NCBI RefSeq assembly: GCF_000702505.1
Contig: NZ_JNIM01000001.1
Coordinates: 1,178,001 to 1,242,000 of the forward strand
DNA length: 64,000 bases
From: Thermogemmatispora carboxidivorans
GTDB lineage: Bacteria > Chloroflexota > Ktedonobacteria > Ktedonobacterales > Ktedonobacteraceae
Direction: 5' to 3'
This document shows, in pieces, positions 43,076 through 51,868 of the stretch (positions are counted from its first letter, which is position 1; the number at the start of each line of letters is the position of its first letter). The translations under genes and the position numbers were made by a program. The notes under the pieces are model-generated. The model saw only the letters and a program-made list of their open reading frames with translations. It did not search any database and had not been told where the DNA came from.

Positions 43076-43126
43076 GAAGCAAAGCAAGCGTTAGGTCTTC
43101 TCTCTCGATCAGGAAGTGCAACACCG

Positions 43127-43801
43127 ATGACTGGAGATCAGGCGCATCGACGCTTTTTCAAGAGCACGCGCGGGCGTATTGTGGCTTTACTCTGTCGTCA
43201 GGGGGCTACCGTTGAGGAATTGGCCCAGGAGCTAGGGTTGACCGATAATGCGGTGCGTGCTCACCTGGCGGCCCTGGAGCGTGATGGCTTTGTTGTTCAA
43301 CGAGGGCAGCGGCGTGGTGCTCAAGGAAAGCCTGCTTATCTGTATGAGCTGGCGCCAGCTGCTGATCGTCTCTTCCCGCGCGCCTACCTACCGGCCCTTG
43401 ATGCGCTCCTTGAGCTACTGAGCGAGCAGCTTCCGGCTGCGGAGCTAGAGCGGCTGCTGCGCGCGCTCGGTCGACGCCTGGCGCAGCGCTGGCGAGCCGG
43501 GGGGCAAAGCGGGCCGACCGAGCCACTGAGTCGTGTGCGTTGGGCTGTAGAAGTGCTCAACGAGCTGGGGGCTTTGGCTGAGCTGGAGGAGCCGGGTGAT
43601 CTCGCTGGTCACCCTGGCGGGCAGGCTCGTCTCCGCGCTGCTAGCTGTCCACTGGCTGCTCTCATTCCCTCTCATCCTCGTCTCTGTCAGCTAGTCGAGG
43701 CAATGATAGCTGAGTTGACAGCTCTGCCCGTGCGAGCCTGTTGCCGCTGCAGTGAGCGAGCGCAGTGCTGTTTTGAAATCGACCTCGCCGCTGTGCGCTA
43801 G
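43127..43801 (+). CDS. ArsR/DeoR-type winged-helix regulator with Cys cluster (SufR-like)
   Basis: A 224-residue transcription factor. The N-terminal winged helix (GRIVALLCRQGATVEELAQELGLTDNAVRAHLAALERDGFV) is followed by a helical dimerisation region. A C-terminal segment has cysteines spaced ASCPLAALIPSHPRLCQ...CCRCSERAQCCFEI. The Cys-x12-13-Cys...Cys-x2-Cys-type layout matches SufR-like Fe-S cluster sensors, which repress Fe-S assembly genes when holo. It faces a Rieske Fe-S protein gene, so a link to Fe-S homeostasis is plausible but inferred. Bound cofactor has not been shown. Confidence 0.8.
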   Translation: MTGDQAHRRFFKSTRGRIVALLCRQGATVEELAQELGLTDNAVRAHLAALERDGFVVQRGQRRGAQGKPAYLYELAPAADRLFPRAYLPALDALLELLSEQLPAAELERLLRALGRRLAQRWRAGGQSGPTEPLSRVRWAVEVLNELGALAELEEPGDLAGHPGGQARLRAASCPLAALIPSHPRLCQLVEAMIAELTALPVRACCRCSERAQCCFEIDLAAVR

Positions 43802-43894
43802 GTCGTGTCCTGCTCCTGACTGTCTCAAGCTGCTGGTTAAGGCCAGGCCACGGGATGCCCTTTCAGTGCTCTCTTGTTCGTCATCTTTGCCGCT

Positions 43895-43923
43895 TTCAAC
43901 AGCAGAGCCTGTCATGGTACAAT
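43895..43923 (+). promoter_or_regulatory. Promoter for the FMN-dependent oxidase
   Basis: TTCAAC (43895-43900), 17 bp, TACAAT (43918-43923), 54 nt before ATG 43977. The -35 is weak. Confidence 0.4.
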
Positions 43924-43976
43924 GAAGAGGAAACGGCCTTGCAGCAATCCCCAGGGAAGGAAAGGACAGAGTCGCG

Positions 43977-45182
43977 ATGTCAGAGACTCCCCACGAGGGC
44001 GGGCATGTCTCGCCGCCCTATGGCAGCGAACGCCAGTTTCAAATCTACATGGCGGGACTACAGGGACAGCTTCCGGCCTTACCTCTGGATGCGCAGGAGC
44101 TGGAACGGCGTGCCAAGGAGCGCCTGAGTCCCGAGGCGTATGACTATGTTGCTGGGGGAGCTGGCGCTGAAGATACGATGCGGGCTAACCTGGAGGCTTT
44201 TCAGCGCTGGTCGATCGTTCCCCGTATGCTGCGCAATGTGGCACAGCGTGATCTCAGCGTCGAGCTGCTGGGGCTGCGCCTGCCAGCGCCTGTGTTGCTC
44301 GCCCCGATCGGTGTGCAGTCGATCATCCACCCTGAAGCCGAGCTGGCAGTGGCGCGGGCTGCGGCTTCGTTGGGAGTTCCCTTTATCTTGAGTACGGTCT
44401 CCTCCTATACGCTGGAGGAGGTGGCTCAGGCAGCAGGAGATGGAGCGCGTTGGTTCCAGCTCTATTGGCCTGCCGATGCCGAGTTCTGTGCGAGTCTTGT
44501 TCAGCGGGCTGAGCGGGCCGGCTATGGCGCGATCGTGGTCACGCTCGATACACGTTTGATTGGTTGGCGTCCGCGTGATCTGCAGCGGGCCTATCTGCCG
44601 TTCCTGCAGGCACAAGGGTTAGCTAACTACTTGAGCGATCCTGTCTTCCGCCGAGATTTGCCCCAGCCTCCTGAAGAAAACCCCTTCCCCGCTATTCAAA
44701 AGTATGTCTCCAGCTTTGGTCATCTGACGCTCCAATGGGAAGACCTCGCTTTTCTGCGTCAACATACACGATTGCCTGTCATGCTCAAAGGGATTCTGCA
44801 TCCTGATGATGCGCGCCGGGCAGTAGAGTGTGGAGTCGATGGCCTGATCGTCTCCAATCATGGGGGACGCCAGGTAGCGGGGGCCATTGCGGCGCTGGAG
44901 GCGTTGCCGGGGGTCGTGGAGGCTGTCGCTGGAGAGATTCCTGTGCTGTTCGATAGCGGTATTCGGCAGGGAGCCGATATTGTCAAGGCGCTAGCGCTGG
45001 GGGCGCGGGCTGTCTTATTGGGGCGCCCCTATATCTGGGGGCTGGCTCTAGGTGGAGAGGCTGGCGTGCGCGAGGTACTGCAGAACATGCTGGCTGATCT
45101 GGACCTCACCCTGGCCCTGAGTGGTTTCGTCTCCGTCAGCTCGCTAGATCGTTCAGCCCTCGCCAAAGCGGAAAGGGCGTGA
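43977..45182 (+). CDS. FMN-dependent alpha-hydroxy-acid oxidase (lactate 2-monooxygenase-like)
   Basis: A 401-residue TIM-barrel flavoenzyme that oxidises L-lactate or a similar 2-hydroxy acid. Family signatures are AYDYVAGGAGAEDTMRAN (N-terminal loop), LAPIGVQSIIHPEAELAVARAAASLG, the active-site stretch LKGILHPDDARRAVECGVDGLIVSNHGGRQ (catalytic His in SNHGGRQ), DSGIRQGADIVKALALGARAVLLGRPYIWGLALGG (FMN phosphate) and the C-terminal DLTLALSGF. The N-terminal 30 residues and LQWEDLAFLR are as in lactate monooxygenases rather than glycolate oxidases. No transmembrane segment is present. Substrate choice is uncertain. Confidence 0.88.
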   Translation: MSETPHEGGHVSPPYGSERQFQIYMAGLQGQLPALPLDAQELERRAKERLSPEAYDYVAGGAGAEDTMRANLEAFQRWSIVPRMLRNVAQRDLSVELLGLRLPAPVLLAPIGVQSIIHPEAELAVARAAASLGVPFILSTVSSYTLEEVAQAAGDGARWFQLYWPADAEFCASLVQRAERAGYGAIVVTLDTRLIGWRPRDLQRAYLPFLQAQGLANYLSDPVFRRDLPQPPEENPFPAIQKYVSSFGHLTLQWEDLAFLRQHTRLPVMLKGILHPDDARRAVECGVDGLIVSNHGGRQVAGAIAALEALPGVVEAVAGEIPVLFDSGIRQGADIVKALALGARAVLLGRPYIWGLALGGEAGVREVLQNMLADLDLTLALSGFVSVSSLDRSALAKAERA

Positions 45183-45680
45183 TAAGATAAAGAAGAACAG
45201 CGAGGAGCGCCGCCTCTATCTGTGGGCGAGGAAGGCAGCCGGATAGGCATCCCGCTGGTGGAACAGCTGGTCGTGGCAAGCGTGTCCTGCAGGAAGCCTG
45301 GTCTAGCGGCAGCGATAGAGCGATTGGATTAGTTCCCTCTTCCCCTCTCTGGCCACGAAAGGGGCAGTGTGTGCCAGAGAAGGGGGGATGAGTTGTTAGC
45401 TGGCTAACTGAGGCTTCTGGCGGACGAGCCAGCCTGGCGGGGCGGGGTGGCGCGCCCAATCAAGATCGCTGGGAGGTTGCCAGGAAAGTGGCTTGTCAGG
45501 GCGCTGGTCCTGCTTTTCGGCAGGGGGCGCCCGCTAACAAGCCCTAAGTAAGGAACGGAAGAGCGCTGAGCAGAAGGTTCAGAGAAGAAGTGCATCGCCT
45601 GCGAGAGGATGAGTTGTCCTGTCTGCTGGTGGGGAAGAGAGTACTCCTGCAGACTAGAAGCTCGGAGGAGATGACAGGCG
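45183..45680. other. Intergenic region before the CBS-domain gene
   Basis: No credible gene; frames on both strands are short and without ribosome sites. A small palindrome GTTAGC-tg-GCTAAC lies near 45395-45408. GGAGGAG directly before 45681 is the ribosome site of the next gene. Confidence 0.4.
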
Positions 45681-46151
45681 ATGAGAAAAGTCAAAGATGT
45701 GATGACCACATGGGTAGTCACGGTCCATGAGGATCAGACGCGACAGCAGGCTGCAGCTTTGATGGCGCGCCATCGAGTCAGTGGGTTGCCTGTGGTCAAT
45801 GAAGAGGGGATGATCACGGGCCTTGTCACTGAGCACGATGTCTTGGCGCGTCAGGGCCGCTTTGTGCGAGAGATTATGACCCGTGGTCTGATCAGCGTCA
45901 GTGAGGAGACCGACCTGGAGGATGTGGCCCAGCTGCTCGTCAATCGGCGTATTCGACGCTTGCCGGTGCTTCGTGAGGGGCGGCTGGTGGGTATCGTGAG
46001 CCGCGCTGACCTGGTGAGGGAAGTGGCGACACGCTGGACCTGTCCCGTCTGTGGTGAGGTGGCGCCTGGCGAGGAACCGCCAGAGTGCTGTCCTCGCTGT
46101 GCAGCGCCGCAAATGGTGGCGCCAGCTGAGCCGGCTCCTCCTGGTTTCTAG
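45681..46151 (+). CDS. CBS-domain pair protein with C-terminal zinc ribbon
   Basis: A 156-residue protein of two tandem CBS domains (VKDVMTTWVVTVHEDQTRQQAAALMARHRVSGLPVVNEEG and REIMTRGLISVSEETDLEDVAQLLVNRRIRRLPVLREGRLVGIVSRADL), which usually bind adenine nucleotides. It is followed by a small zinc ribbon (CPVCGEVAPG...CCPRCAA) and a Pro/Ala tail. The regulated partner is unknown; pdhA follows 164 bp downstream on the same strand, so energy-charge sensing for that operon is an attractive but unproven idea. ATG 45681 has GGAGGAG upstream. Confidence 0.85.
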   Translation: MRKVKDVMTTWVVTVHEDQTRQQAAALMARHRVSGLPVVNEEGMITGLVTEHDVLARQGRFVREIMTRGLISVSEETDLEDVAQLLVNRRIRRLPVLREGRLVGIVSRADLVREVATRWTCPVCGEVAPGEEPPECCPRCAAPQMVAPAEPAPPGF

Positions 46152-46314
46152 TGGCCTGCTTGCCTGGTAGAAACGACGCCCAGGCTGGCAGGGCGGTGCT
46201 GGTTCTGCGCCCGCTCTTTCTTGTTCCGGCTCATGAGGACGACCGGATCAATAACGATCAAGCTCATCTTGTTGATGCAGTGTCGATTAGCCAGAAAGAA
46301 GAAGTAGTGTACCT

Positions 46315-47367
46315 ATGGAGACCAGACAGCAACGGAAGGCAGCCGCGCAGGGGGCCGGACCGGCTGATTCCCGCCCCCCTGCTTCGCTGCTCAAAGGAAC
46401 GGATCGCGAAACGCTGCTCAATTACTATTACCAGATGGTCCTTATTCGCTATTTTGAGGAGAAGGCCGGTGAGATGTACACTCGTGCGCGCATCGGCGGC
46501 TACTGTCACCTCAATCTTGGCGAAGAGGCCACTGTCGTCGGCTTCTGTGCCGGCCTGGAAGCCGACGATTACGTCTATACCAACTACCGTGAGCATGGCT
46601 ATGCCATCTGTCGTGGCATCTCTCCTGCCGTTGTCATGGCCGAGCTGTTCGGCAAAAAGACCGGCTGCTCCAGTGGTCGTGGAGGGTCGATGCATCTCTT
46701 TGACCTGAAACGTCGCTTCATGGGGGGGTATGGCATTGTTGGTGGGCAGTTGCCGTTGGCGGTAGGGGCGGCCTTTGCCCTGGCCTATCGGGGGGCGCGT
46801 GAGATTGTGGCCTGCCAGATGGGCGATGGTACCACTAATGGAGGCCCTTTCCACGAGTCGCTCAACCTGGCCAAGCTCTATCGGCTGCCGGTGGTCTTCC
46901 TCGTTGTCAACAATCAGTATGGCATGGGCACGCGCGTCGACCAGGGCTCGGCGGTCCCCGATCTCTATCGCAAGGCCTGTGCCTATGACATGCGCAGTGA
47001 GCGCGTTGATGGGACCGATCTTCTGGCGGTTTTAGAGGCCGTACGCACGGCGGCTCGTATTGCGCGTGAGGAGCGTGAGCCAAGCCTGATCGAGGCGGTC
47101 AGCTATCGCTTCCGGGGCCACTCGGTGGTTGATCCTGATCGCTATCGCCCTGAAGACGAGGTACGGCGCTGGCGCGAGCGTGATCCCATCCTGCTCTACG
47201 CGACCCGGCTCAAGGAGGCGGGATTGATGGATGAGGCCACGCGCCAGGAGTTGGAGACGCGGGCTCAGCAGGAGGTCGAGGAGGCGGTGCGCTTTGCCGA
47301 GGAGAGCGAGTTGCCTTCGGTCGAGGAACTCTACGACTTTGTCTATGCCGGTGAGGGAGGGCGCTGA
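46315..47367 (+). CDS. pdhA: Pyruvate dehydrogenase E1 component, alpha subunit
   Basis: ThDP-dependent decarboxylating subunit of the 2-oxoacid dehydrogenase complex. The 350-residue protein shows the alpha-subunit pattern: LIRYFEEKAGEMYTRARIGGYCHLNLGEEA, RGGSMHLFD, the ThDP motif GDGTTNGGPFHESLNLAKLYRLPVVFLVVNN and the phosphorylation-loop-like YRFRGHSVVDPDRYR. HSVVDPD fits pyruvate dehydrogenases better than branched-chain enzymes. It is first in a pdhA-B-C operon, with 2 nt between pdhA and pdhB. Confidence 0.92.
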   Translation: METRQQRKAAAQGAGPADSRPPASLLKGTDRETLLNYYYQMVLIRYFEEKAGEMYTRARIGGYCHLNLGEEATVVGFCAGLEADDYVYTNYREHGYAICRGISPAVVMAELFGKKTGCSSGRGGSMHLFDLKRRFMGGYGIVGGQLPLAVGAAFALAYRGAREIVACQMGDGTTNGGPFHESLNLAKLYRLPVVFLVVNNQYGMGTRVDQGSAVPDLYRKACAYDMRSERVDGTDLLAVLEAVRTAARIAREEREPSLIEAVSYRFRGHSVVDPDRYRPEDEVRRWRERDPILLYATRLKEAGLMDEATRQELETRAQQEVEEAVRFAEESELPSVEELYDFVYAGEGGR

Positions 47368-47369
47368 GT

Positions 47370-48371
47370 ATGGCCGAGATGACCTATCGCCAGGCGCTGC
47401 ATGATACGCTGCGCGAGGAGCTGCAGCGCGATGAGAATGTCTTTCTAATCGGCGAGGAGATTGGGCGCTTCGAAGGCTCCTATAAGATTACCGCCGGCCT
47501 CTTGCAGGAGTTTGGTCCAAAGCGTGTGGTTGATACGCCGATCTGTGAGAACGGTTTTGTGGGGCTGGCGATCGGGGCCGCTATGCTTGGATTGCGTCCC
47601 ATTGTGGAAATCATGACGATCAATTTCATTGCGCTGGCGATGGATGAGATCGTCAACCATGCGGCCAAGATCTACTATATGTTCGGCGGTCAGTGCCCGG
47701 TTCCTCTGGTGATCCGTACTCCGGGTGGTGGTGGTCAGCAGCTCTCGGCGACCCATTCGCAGAACCTGGAGGTCTGGTTTGCTCATGTCCCTGGCCTCAA
47801 GGTGGTCGCGCCTGCCACGCCGGCGGATGCCCGGGGTCTGTTGCGGACCGCTGTGCGTGACGATAACCCGGTTCTCTTCCTGGAGAATCTGGCGCTCTAC
47901 AATACACGTGGCGAGGTGCCTGAAGGGGATTACACGATTCCCATAGGAAAGGCTCAGGTCATGAAGGAGGGCCATGATCTGACCATCATCAGCTACTCGC
48001 GCATGGCGGTGGTGGCGCTCGATGTCGCTCGTCGGCTGGAGCAGGAGCGTCAGCTCAGCATTGAGGTGGTTGACGTACGCTCCTTGCGTCCGCTTGACCA
48101 TGAGACCGTTGTCAATTCGGTCAAGAAGACCAACCGGGCTATCATCTTTGAGGAGGATTGGCGCTCTTATGGGGTTGGGGCCGAGCTGGCGGCCACTCTT
48201 CAGGAGGAAGCGTTTGATTATCTAGATGCGCCCATTCAGCGCGTTGCTGGTGCGGAGGTGCCGCTGCCTTATTCGAAGCCGCTAGAGCAGGCGGCTTTGC
48301 CAAGTGCGCGGCAGCTGGTGGAGGCGGTCGATCGCCTGGCCATTCGCAAGAGGAGGGTCGTCTATGCCTGA
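47370..48371 (+). CDS. pdhB: Pyruvate dehydrogenase E1 component, beta subunit
   Basis: Beta subunit of the alpha2-beta2 E1 heterotetramer, providing part of the ThDP pocket and the pyrophosphate-binding interface. The 333-residue chain has MTYRQALHDTLREELQRDENVFLIGEEIGRFEGSYKITAGL, DTPICENGFVGLAIGAAMLGLRPI and EVVDVRSLRPLDHETV, as in PdhB. The stop overlaps the pdhC start by 8 nt, so translation is coupled. Confidence 0.95.
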   Translation: MAEMTYRQALHDTLREELQRDENVFLIGEEIGRFEGSYKITAGLLQEFGPKRVVDTPICENGFVGLAIGAAMLGLRPIVEIMTINFIALAMDEIVNHAAKIYYMFGGQCPVPLVIRTPGGGGQQLSATHSQNLEVWFAHVPGLKVVAPATPADARGLLRTAVRDDNPVLFLENLALYNTRGEVPEGDYTIPIGKAQVMKEGHDLTIISYSRMAVVALDVARRLEQERQLSIEVVDVRSLRPLDHETVVNSVKKTNRAIIFEEDWRSYGVGAELAATLQEEAFDYLDAPIQRVAGAEVPLPYSKPLEQAALPSARQLVEAVDRLAIRKRRVVYA

Positions 48372-49707
48372 GGTGACTATGCCCCGGCTCAGCGATACGA
48401 TGCAGGAGGGGACGATTGCTCGCTGGTTAAAGAAACCTGGCGATCGCGTTGAGCGGGGGGATGTGCTCGCTGAGATCGAGACCGATAAGGCGACGATGGA
48501 GCTGCAGGCCTATGAGAGCGGGGTCTTGGAAAAGATCCTGGTCCAGGAAGGGGAAAGTGCCCCGATCGGTCAGGTGATTGCCCTGATTGGGAGCGGGGCG
48601 GGTGTTGCTGACCAGGAGGAGGCGAGGGCTGTGCGCCCAGCTTCGCAAACGACGACTGCTTCCTCTGCGACTGGGGGCGGTGGCTCCGGCCTGGGGATGT
48701 CTCAGGAGGAGGCGCCGCGTCAGCGGGCTACGGCGCCGGTTGAGGTGCCACCGTCGACTGCGCCCGTTGGTCAAGAGAATGGTGATCGCGTGATCAAAGC
48801 CTCGCCCTTGGCGCGTCGCCTGGCTGAGGAGCACAATATTGACCTGCGTCAGATCCGCGGCTCTGGCCCTGGTGGGCGTATTGTGCGCGATGATATCGAG
48901 GCGTTCCTTGAAAGCCGTCGGACGGCAGCGGTGGCTGCTCCGGCGCAGGCCGAGGTTGGGGCCGCCCCAGCAGCTCCAGCTGCCGCGCCCGCTGCCGCAG
49001 CTGAGGTCGGTGCGGCTCCTGCTGAGGAGCTGGTGCCGCTCTCGCGTATGCAGGCGACTATCGCACGGCGTCTGACCGAGTCGAAGCAGACGATCCCGCA
49101 TTTCTATGTCAGCACTGAGATCGATATGACCGCGGCCCTGGCGCTGCGCCGCCAGCTCAACGAGAGCGCTGGTGAAGGTGGCGTTAAAGTCTCGGTCAAT
49201 GATCTGATTATTAAAGCCTGTGCTCTGGCTCTGGAGAAGTTCCCCGAGGTCAATAGCTCCTATCGCGATGGCCAGTTTGTGCGTCATCAGGCTATCAACA
49301 TTGGCATCGCGGTGGATATCCCCAATGGCCTGGTCGTGCCGGTTATTCGGGATGCCAACCTCAAGGGGGTGCGCACCATTGCTCGTGAGGCGCGGGCTTT
49401 GATTGAGAAGGCGCATGCCGGCAAGCTGACCCCGACGGATCTGTCGGGCGGTACCTTCTCAATTTCCAATATGGGCATGCTTGATGTCAGCGAGTTCATC
49501 GCGGTGATCAATCCACCCGAGGCGGCTATTATGGCGGTGGCCTCCGTGCGGCGCACCTTTGTGCCTGTCGATGATCAGCCGGTGCTGCGCGATATGATGC
49601 ATGTCACGGTCTCGGCAGATCATCGTATCCTCTATGGGGCGACGGTGGCGCGCTTCTTGCAGGAGGTCAAGCGTCTGCTCCAGAATCCCTTCAGCCTGCT
49701 CGGATGA
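48364..49707 (+). CDS. pdhC: Dihydrolipoamide acetyltransferase (E2)
   Basis: The core acyltransferase of the pyruvate dehydrogenase complex, 447 residues. It has one N-terminal lipoyl domain (lipoyl Lys in ETDKATMELQAYESG), a long Pro/Ala/Gly linker, a peripheral subunit-binding domain (KASPLARRLAEEHNIDLRQIRGSGPGGRIVRDDIE), an Ala/Pro linker, and the catalytic CoA-dependent acyltransferase domain with VSADHRILYGA near the C-terminus. Tyr replaces the common Asp/Asn four residues after the catalytic His, a form also found in plastid/cyanobacterial E2. No E3 (lpd) gene is in the window. A strong terminator follows. Confidence 0.95.
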   Translation: MPEVTMPRLSDTMQEGTIARWLKKPGDRVERGDVLAEIETDKATMELQAYESGVLEKILVQEGESAPIGQVIALIGSGAGVADQEEARAVRPASQTTTASSATGGGGSGLGMSQEEAPRQRATAPVEVPPSTAPVGQENGDRVIKASPLARRLAEEHNIDLRQIRGSGPGGRIVRDDIEAFLESRRTAAVAAPAQAEVGAAPAAPAAAPAAAAEVGAAPAEELVPLSRMQATIARRLTESKQTIPHFYVSTEIDMTAALALRRQLNESAGEGGVKVSVNDLIIKACALALEKFPEVNSSYRDGQFVRHQAINIGIAVDIPNGLVVPVIRDANLKGVRTIAREARALIEKAHAGKLTPTDLSGGTFSISNMGMLDVSEFIAVINPPEAAIMAVASVRRTFVPVDDQPVLRDMMHVTVSADHRILYGATVARFLQEVKRLLQNPFSLLG

Positions 49708-49767
49708 GGCCGCGAGAAGCCTCAGCGATAAACGACATGGGTAGATGGCCCTTTCCTGGGCTCAGTG

Positions 49768-49808
49768 AGGAGGCTCTTCTGATATCGTCAGAAGAGCCTC
49801 CTTGTTTT
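49768..49808 (+). terminator. Strong terminator of the pdh operon
   Basis: AGGAGGCTCTTCTGA (49768-49782) and its exact complement (49788-49802) form a 15-bp stem with a 5-nt loop, followed by TTGTTTT. Confidence 0.9.
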
Positions 49809-49888
49809 GGCGACGGGAAGAGTACTGCAAAATTTTCTTCCATCAAGCTGCGTAATCTTTCCATTTCTGAGGCGCCTTTGCCCTATCA

Positions 49889-49917
49889 TTGACAGGAAAT
49901 GAGATCTAATATATAAA
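49889..49917 (+). promoter_or_regulatory. Promoter for the MFS exporter
   Basis: A perfect TTGACA (49889-49894), 17 bp, TATAAA (49912-49917), 37 nt before ATG 49954. Confidence 0.75.
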
Positions 49918-49953
49918 ATATTTGTACTTAGGAAATCGAAAGAGGCATCTTTA

Positions 49954-51372
49954 ATGGCAAATCTTTCTGAGCCTCCTCGGCGGTCTGCGGCGAAAGCTTC
50001 TCTCTTTGGTGGCTGGCTATGGCGAAGTGGTCAGTTTTCTCGGCAGCTGGCGCGGCGTTTCACCTTTGCGCGGGTCTTGGCCAGTCGTTCTTTTCGCTTG
50101 CTCTGGCTGGGCCAGACGATTTCGAACGTGGGCAACAATGTCTTCTCGCTGGCGCTGGCCTGGCAGGTCTTGCTGATGACGCACTCGGCCACGGCCATGG
50201 GTCTGATCCTGATGGCCAGGCTGGTTCCCAACCTCGCCTTTGTTCTGATCGGTGGCGTTGCTGCTGACCGGCTGCCGCGGCGCTCGATCGTGCTCTGGTC
50301 GGATGGCTTACGGGGTCTTGTCTTGCTCTCCGTTACGGTGCTCGGCGTTGCCGGTCTCCTTCAGCTCTGGCTGCTTGTAGTAGAGAGCCTGATCTTTGGG
50401 ATCGTTGAAGGCTTTTTCAATCCTGCGCTGATGTCTCTCCCGCCCGAGCTTGTGGCGAAGGAGGAGCTGCCATCTGCCAATGCTTTGACCGCGCTGAGCC
50501 TCAATCTGGCGGGACTGGTGGGGCCGGTGCTCGGGGCTTTACTCATTGCCCTGGCAGGACCGTTTTCGGCCTTTGCTCTGGATGCTGTGAGCTTTTTGAT
50601 CTCGATGCTTCTGTTGTTCCCTGTTCCTATTGTTGAGCGCCGCCGGCGCTCGATGCAGGAGCAAGGCGGATCGTCAGCTCTGGCGCTGCGTGAGGAGGCT
50701 GAAGGCGAGGAGGAGGATCTCGTGAGAGGGCGGCTGTGGGGGCTGAGGTCTGGTCTGCAGAAGGTGCTGCAGGACCTGGGGGAGGGTCTCGTCTATGTGC
50801 GCCACTCGCGCTGGATCTGGGTGACCTTGCTCAGTGCGACTGTTGGGAATGTCTGCTTTATAGCCACTTTGGCGGTTTCTCTGCCAAAGCTGGTGCAGGT
50901 TGTCTATGGGCAAGGGGCTGGATTCCTTGGTCTTCTTGAAACAGCTGAGGCTATTGGCTCGCTGCTGAGCATCTTGCTTTTGGGGGTGGTCTTGCGTCTG
51001 GGACGGCGCGGGTTGCTGGCCTATCTCTTTCTGATGCTGAGCGCGGCTGGTGTGCTTGCTTTTGGCTTGATTCCGGCGGCGTTGGCCTTCTGGCTAGCTC
51101 CGCTAGCGTCGATCCTGGTCGGCTTTGGACTGACCTTTTTTAACACGGTCTATTTCACTATTTTGCAGGAGCAGGTACCTGGGGACAAGCTGGGGCGTGT
51201 CATCAGTCTGGATACCATCGGCTCCTTGGGTTTAGCGCCGCTGGGTCAAGTGCTGGGTGGGATTTTGACCGATCGGGTCGGAGCTGCGCCTGTCTTTCTG
51301 CTCTTCGGGACCCTCGCGCTGGGCAATTGTGTGTATCCGCTGCTTGTGAGAGAGGTACGGGAGACGCTCTAG
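49954..51372 (+). CDS. MFS transporter (EntS/MFS_3-type exporter)
   Basis: A 472-residue, 12-helix major-facilitator protein. The first helix region has SFRLLWLGQTISNVGNNVFSLALAWQVL, the conserved loop is GGVAADRLPRRSIVLWSD (GxxxDRxxRR motif between TM2 and TM3), and GPVLGALLIALAGPFSAFALDAVSFL is motif-C-like (antiporter). A basic hydrophilic loop of about 50 residues separates the halves. This is the MFS_3 group containing siderophore and macrolide exporters; the substrate is unknown. It begins with an extra basic N-terminal extension of about 35 residues. Confidence 0.85.
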   Translation: MANLSEPPRRSAAKASLFGGWLWRSGQFSRQLARRFTFARVLASRSFRLLWLGQTISNVGNNVFSLALAWQVLLMTHSATAMGLILMARLVPNLAFVLIGGVAADRLPRRSIVLWSDGLRGLVLLSVTVLGVAGLLQLWLLVVESLIFGIVEGFFNPALMSLPPELVAKEELPSANALTALSLNLAGLVGPVLGALLIALAGPFSAFALDAVSFLISMLLLFPVPIVERRRRSMQEQGGSSALALREEAEGEEEDLVRGRLWGLRSGLQKVLQDLGEGLVYVRHSRWIWVTLLSATVGNVCFIATLAVSLPKLVQVVYGQGAGFLGLLETAEAIGSLLSILLLGVVLRLGRRGLLAYLFLMLSAAGVLAFGLIPAALAFWLAPLASILVGFGLTFFNTVYFTILQEQVPGDKLGRVISLDTIGSLGLAPLGQVLGGILTDRVGAAPVFLLFGTLALGNCVYPLLVREVRETL

Positions 51373-51481
51373 ACGGAGATGGGTGTCTGAGGGCCAGAGT
51401 TAGAGCCATTGATCGCTTGCTGTAGAGAGGAAGCGCTGCTCATGGTAGGGGGCATTCGCCTGGCGCGTCAGATGGGCCTCT

Positions 51482-51868
51482 GTGAATCAATGGGCCATTC
51501 TACAATTGAAACAAGGAGCCAGCGGGGATCTGTCATCAGAGAGCGCTACTCTATCGATGGCAGTGCACTTGGCGCATCGGAGGCAGGAGCCCTGGCACGA
51601 GAGGCCGGCCAGATATCCTGCCTCTCTCAGCCGTTTTCTTGGGGGGGTAGTGGATGTCTATGGCCCCAATGGGTACGACCGGAGTTGGACATTTGGCGGG
51701 GGCATCTTCTCAACTGCCTGGCTCTCTGGCACTATGTGCACTCAGAAAGGCAGGGGACTTGTGCTTGCCTCTCAAGACCGACAGAGACTTATCGCGGTGC
51801 TAGAGGCTTTGGCCCTTCTGCGAAGAATGGGGACAGCTGCTTTCTGCGAAACAGGGGGAATACTGTGA
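51482..51868 (+). CDS. Hypothetical frame coupled to a downstream broken gene (uncertain)
   Basis: A 128-codon frame with a GTG start and no recognised domain. Its TGA stop overlaps the GTG that opens the next frame (51865), the usual mark of translational coupling, and GGGGGA sits just before that GTG. The protein has a Gly-rich middle (FLGGVVDVYGPNGYDRSWTF) and a helical C-terminus. The coding evidence is weak and a chance frame is possible. Confidence 0.3.
   Translation: MNQWAILQLKQGASGDLSSESATLSMAVHLAHRRQEPWHERPARYPASLSRFLGGVVDVYGPNGYDRSWTFGGGIFSTAWLSGTMCTQKGRGLVLASQDRQRLIAVLEALALLRRMGTAAFCETGGIL

Noticed and set aside
48427..49416. 329-codon minus-strand frame opposite pdhC
   Set aside because: Shadow produced by Ala/Pro/Gly-rich GC codons of the E2 linkers.
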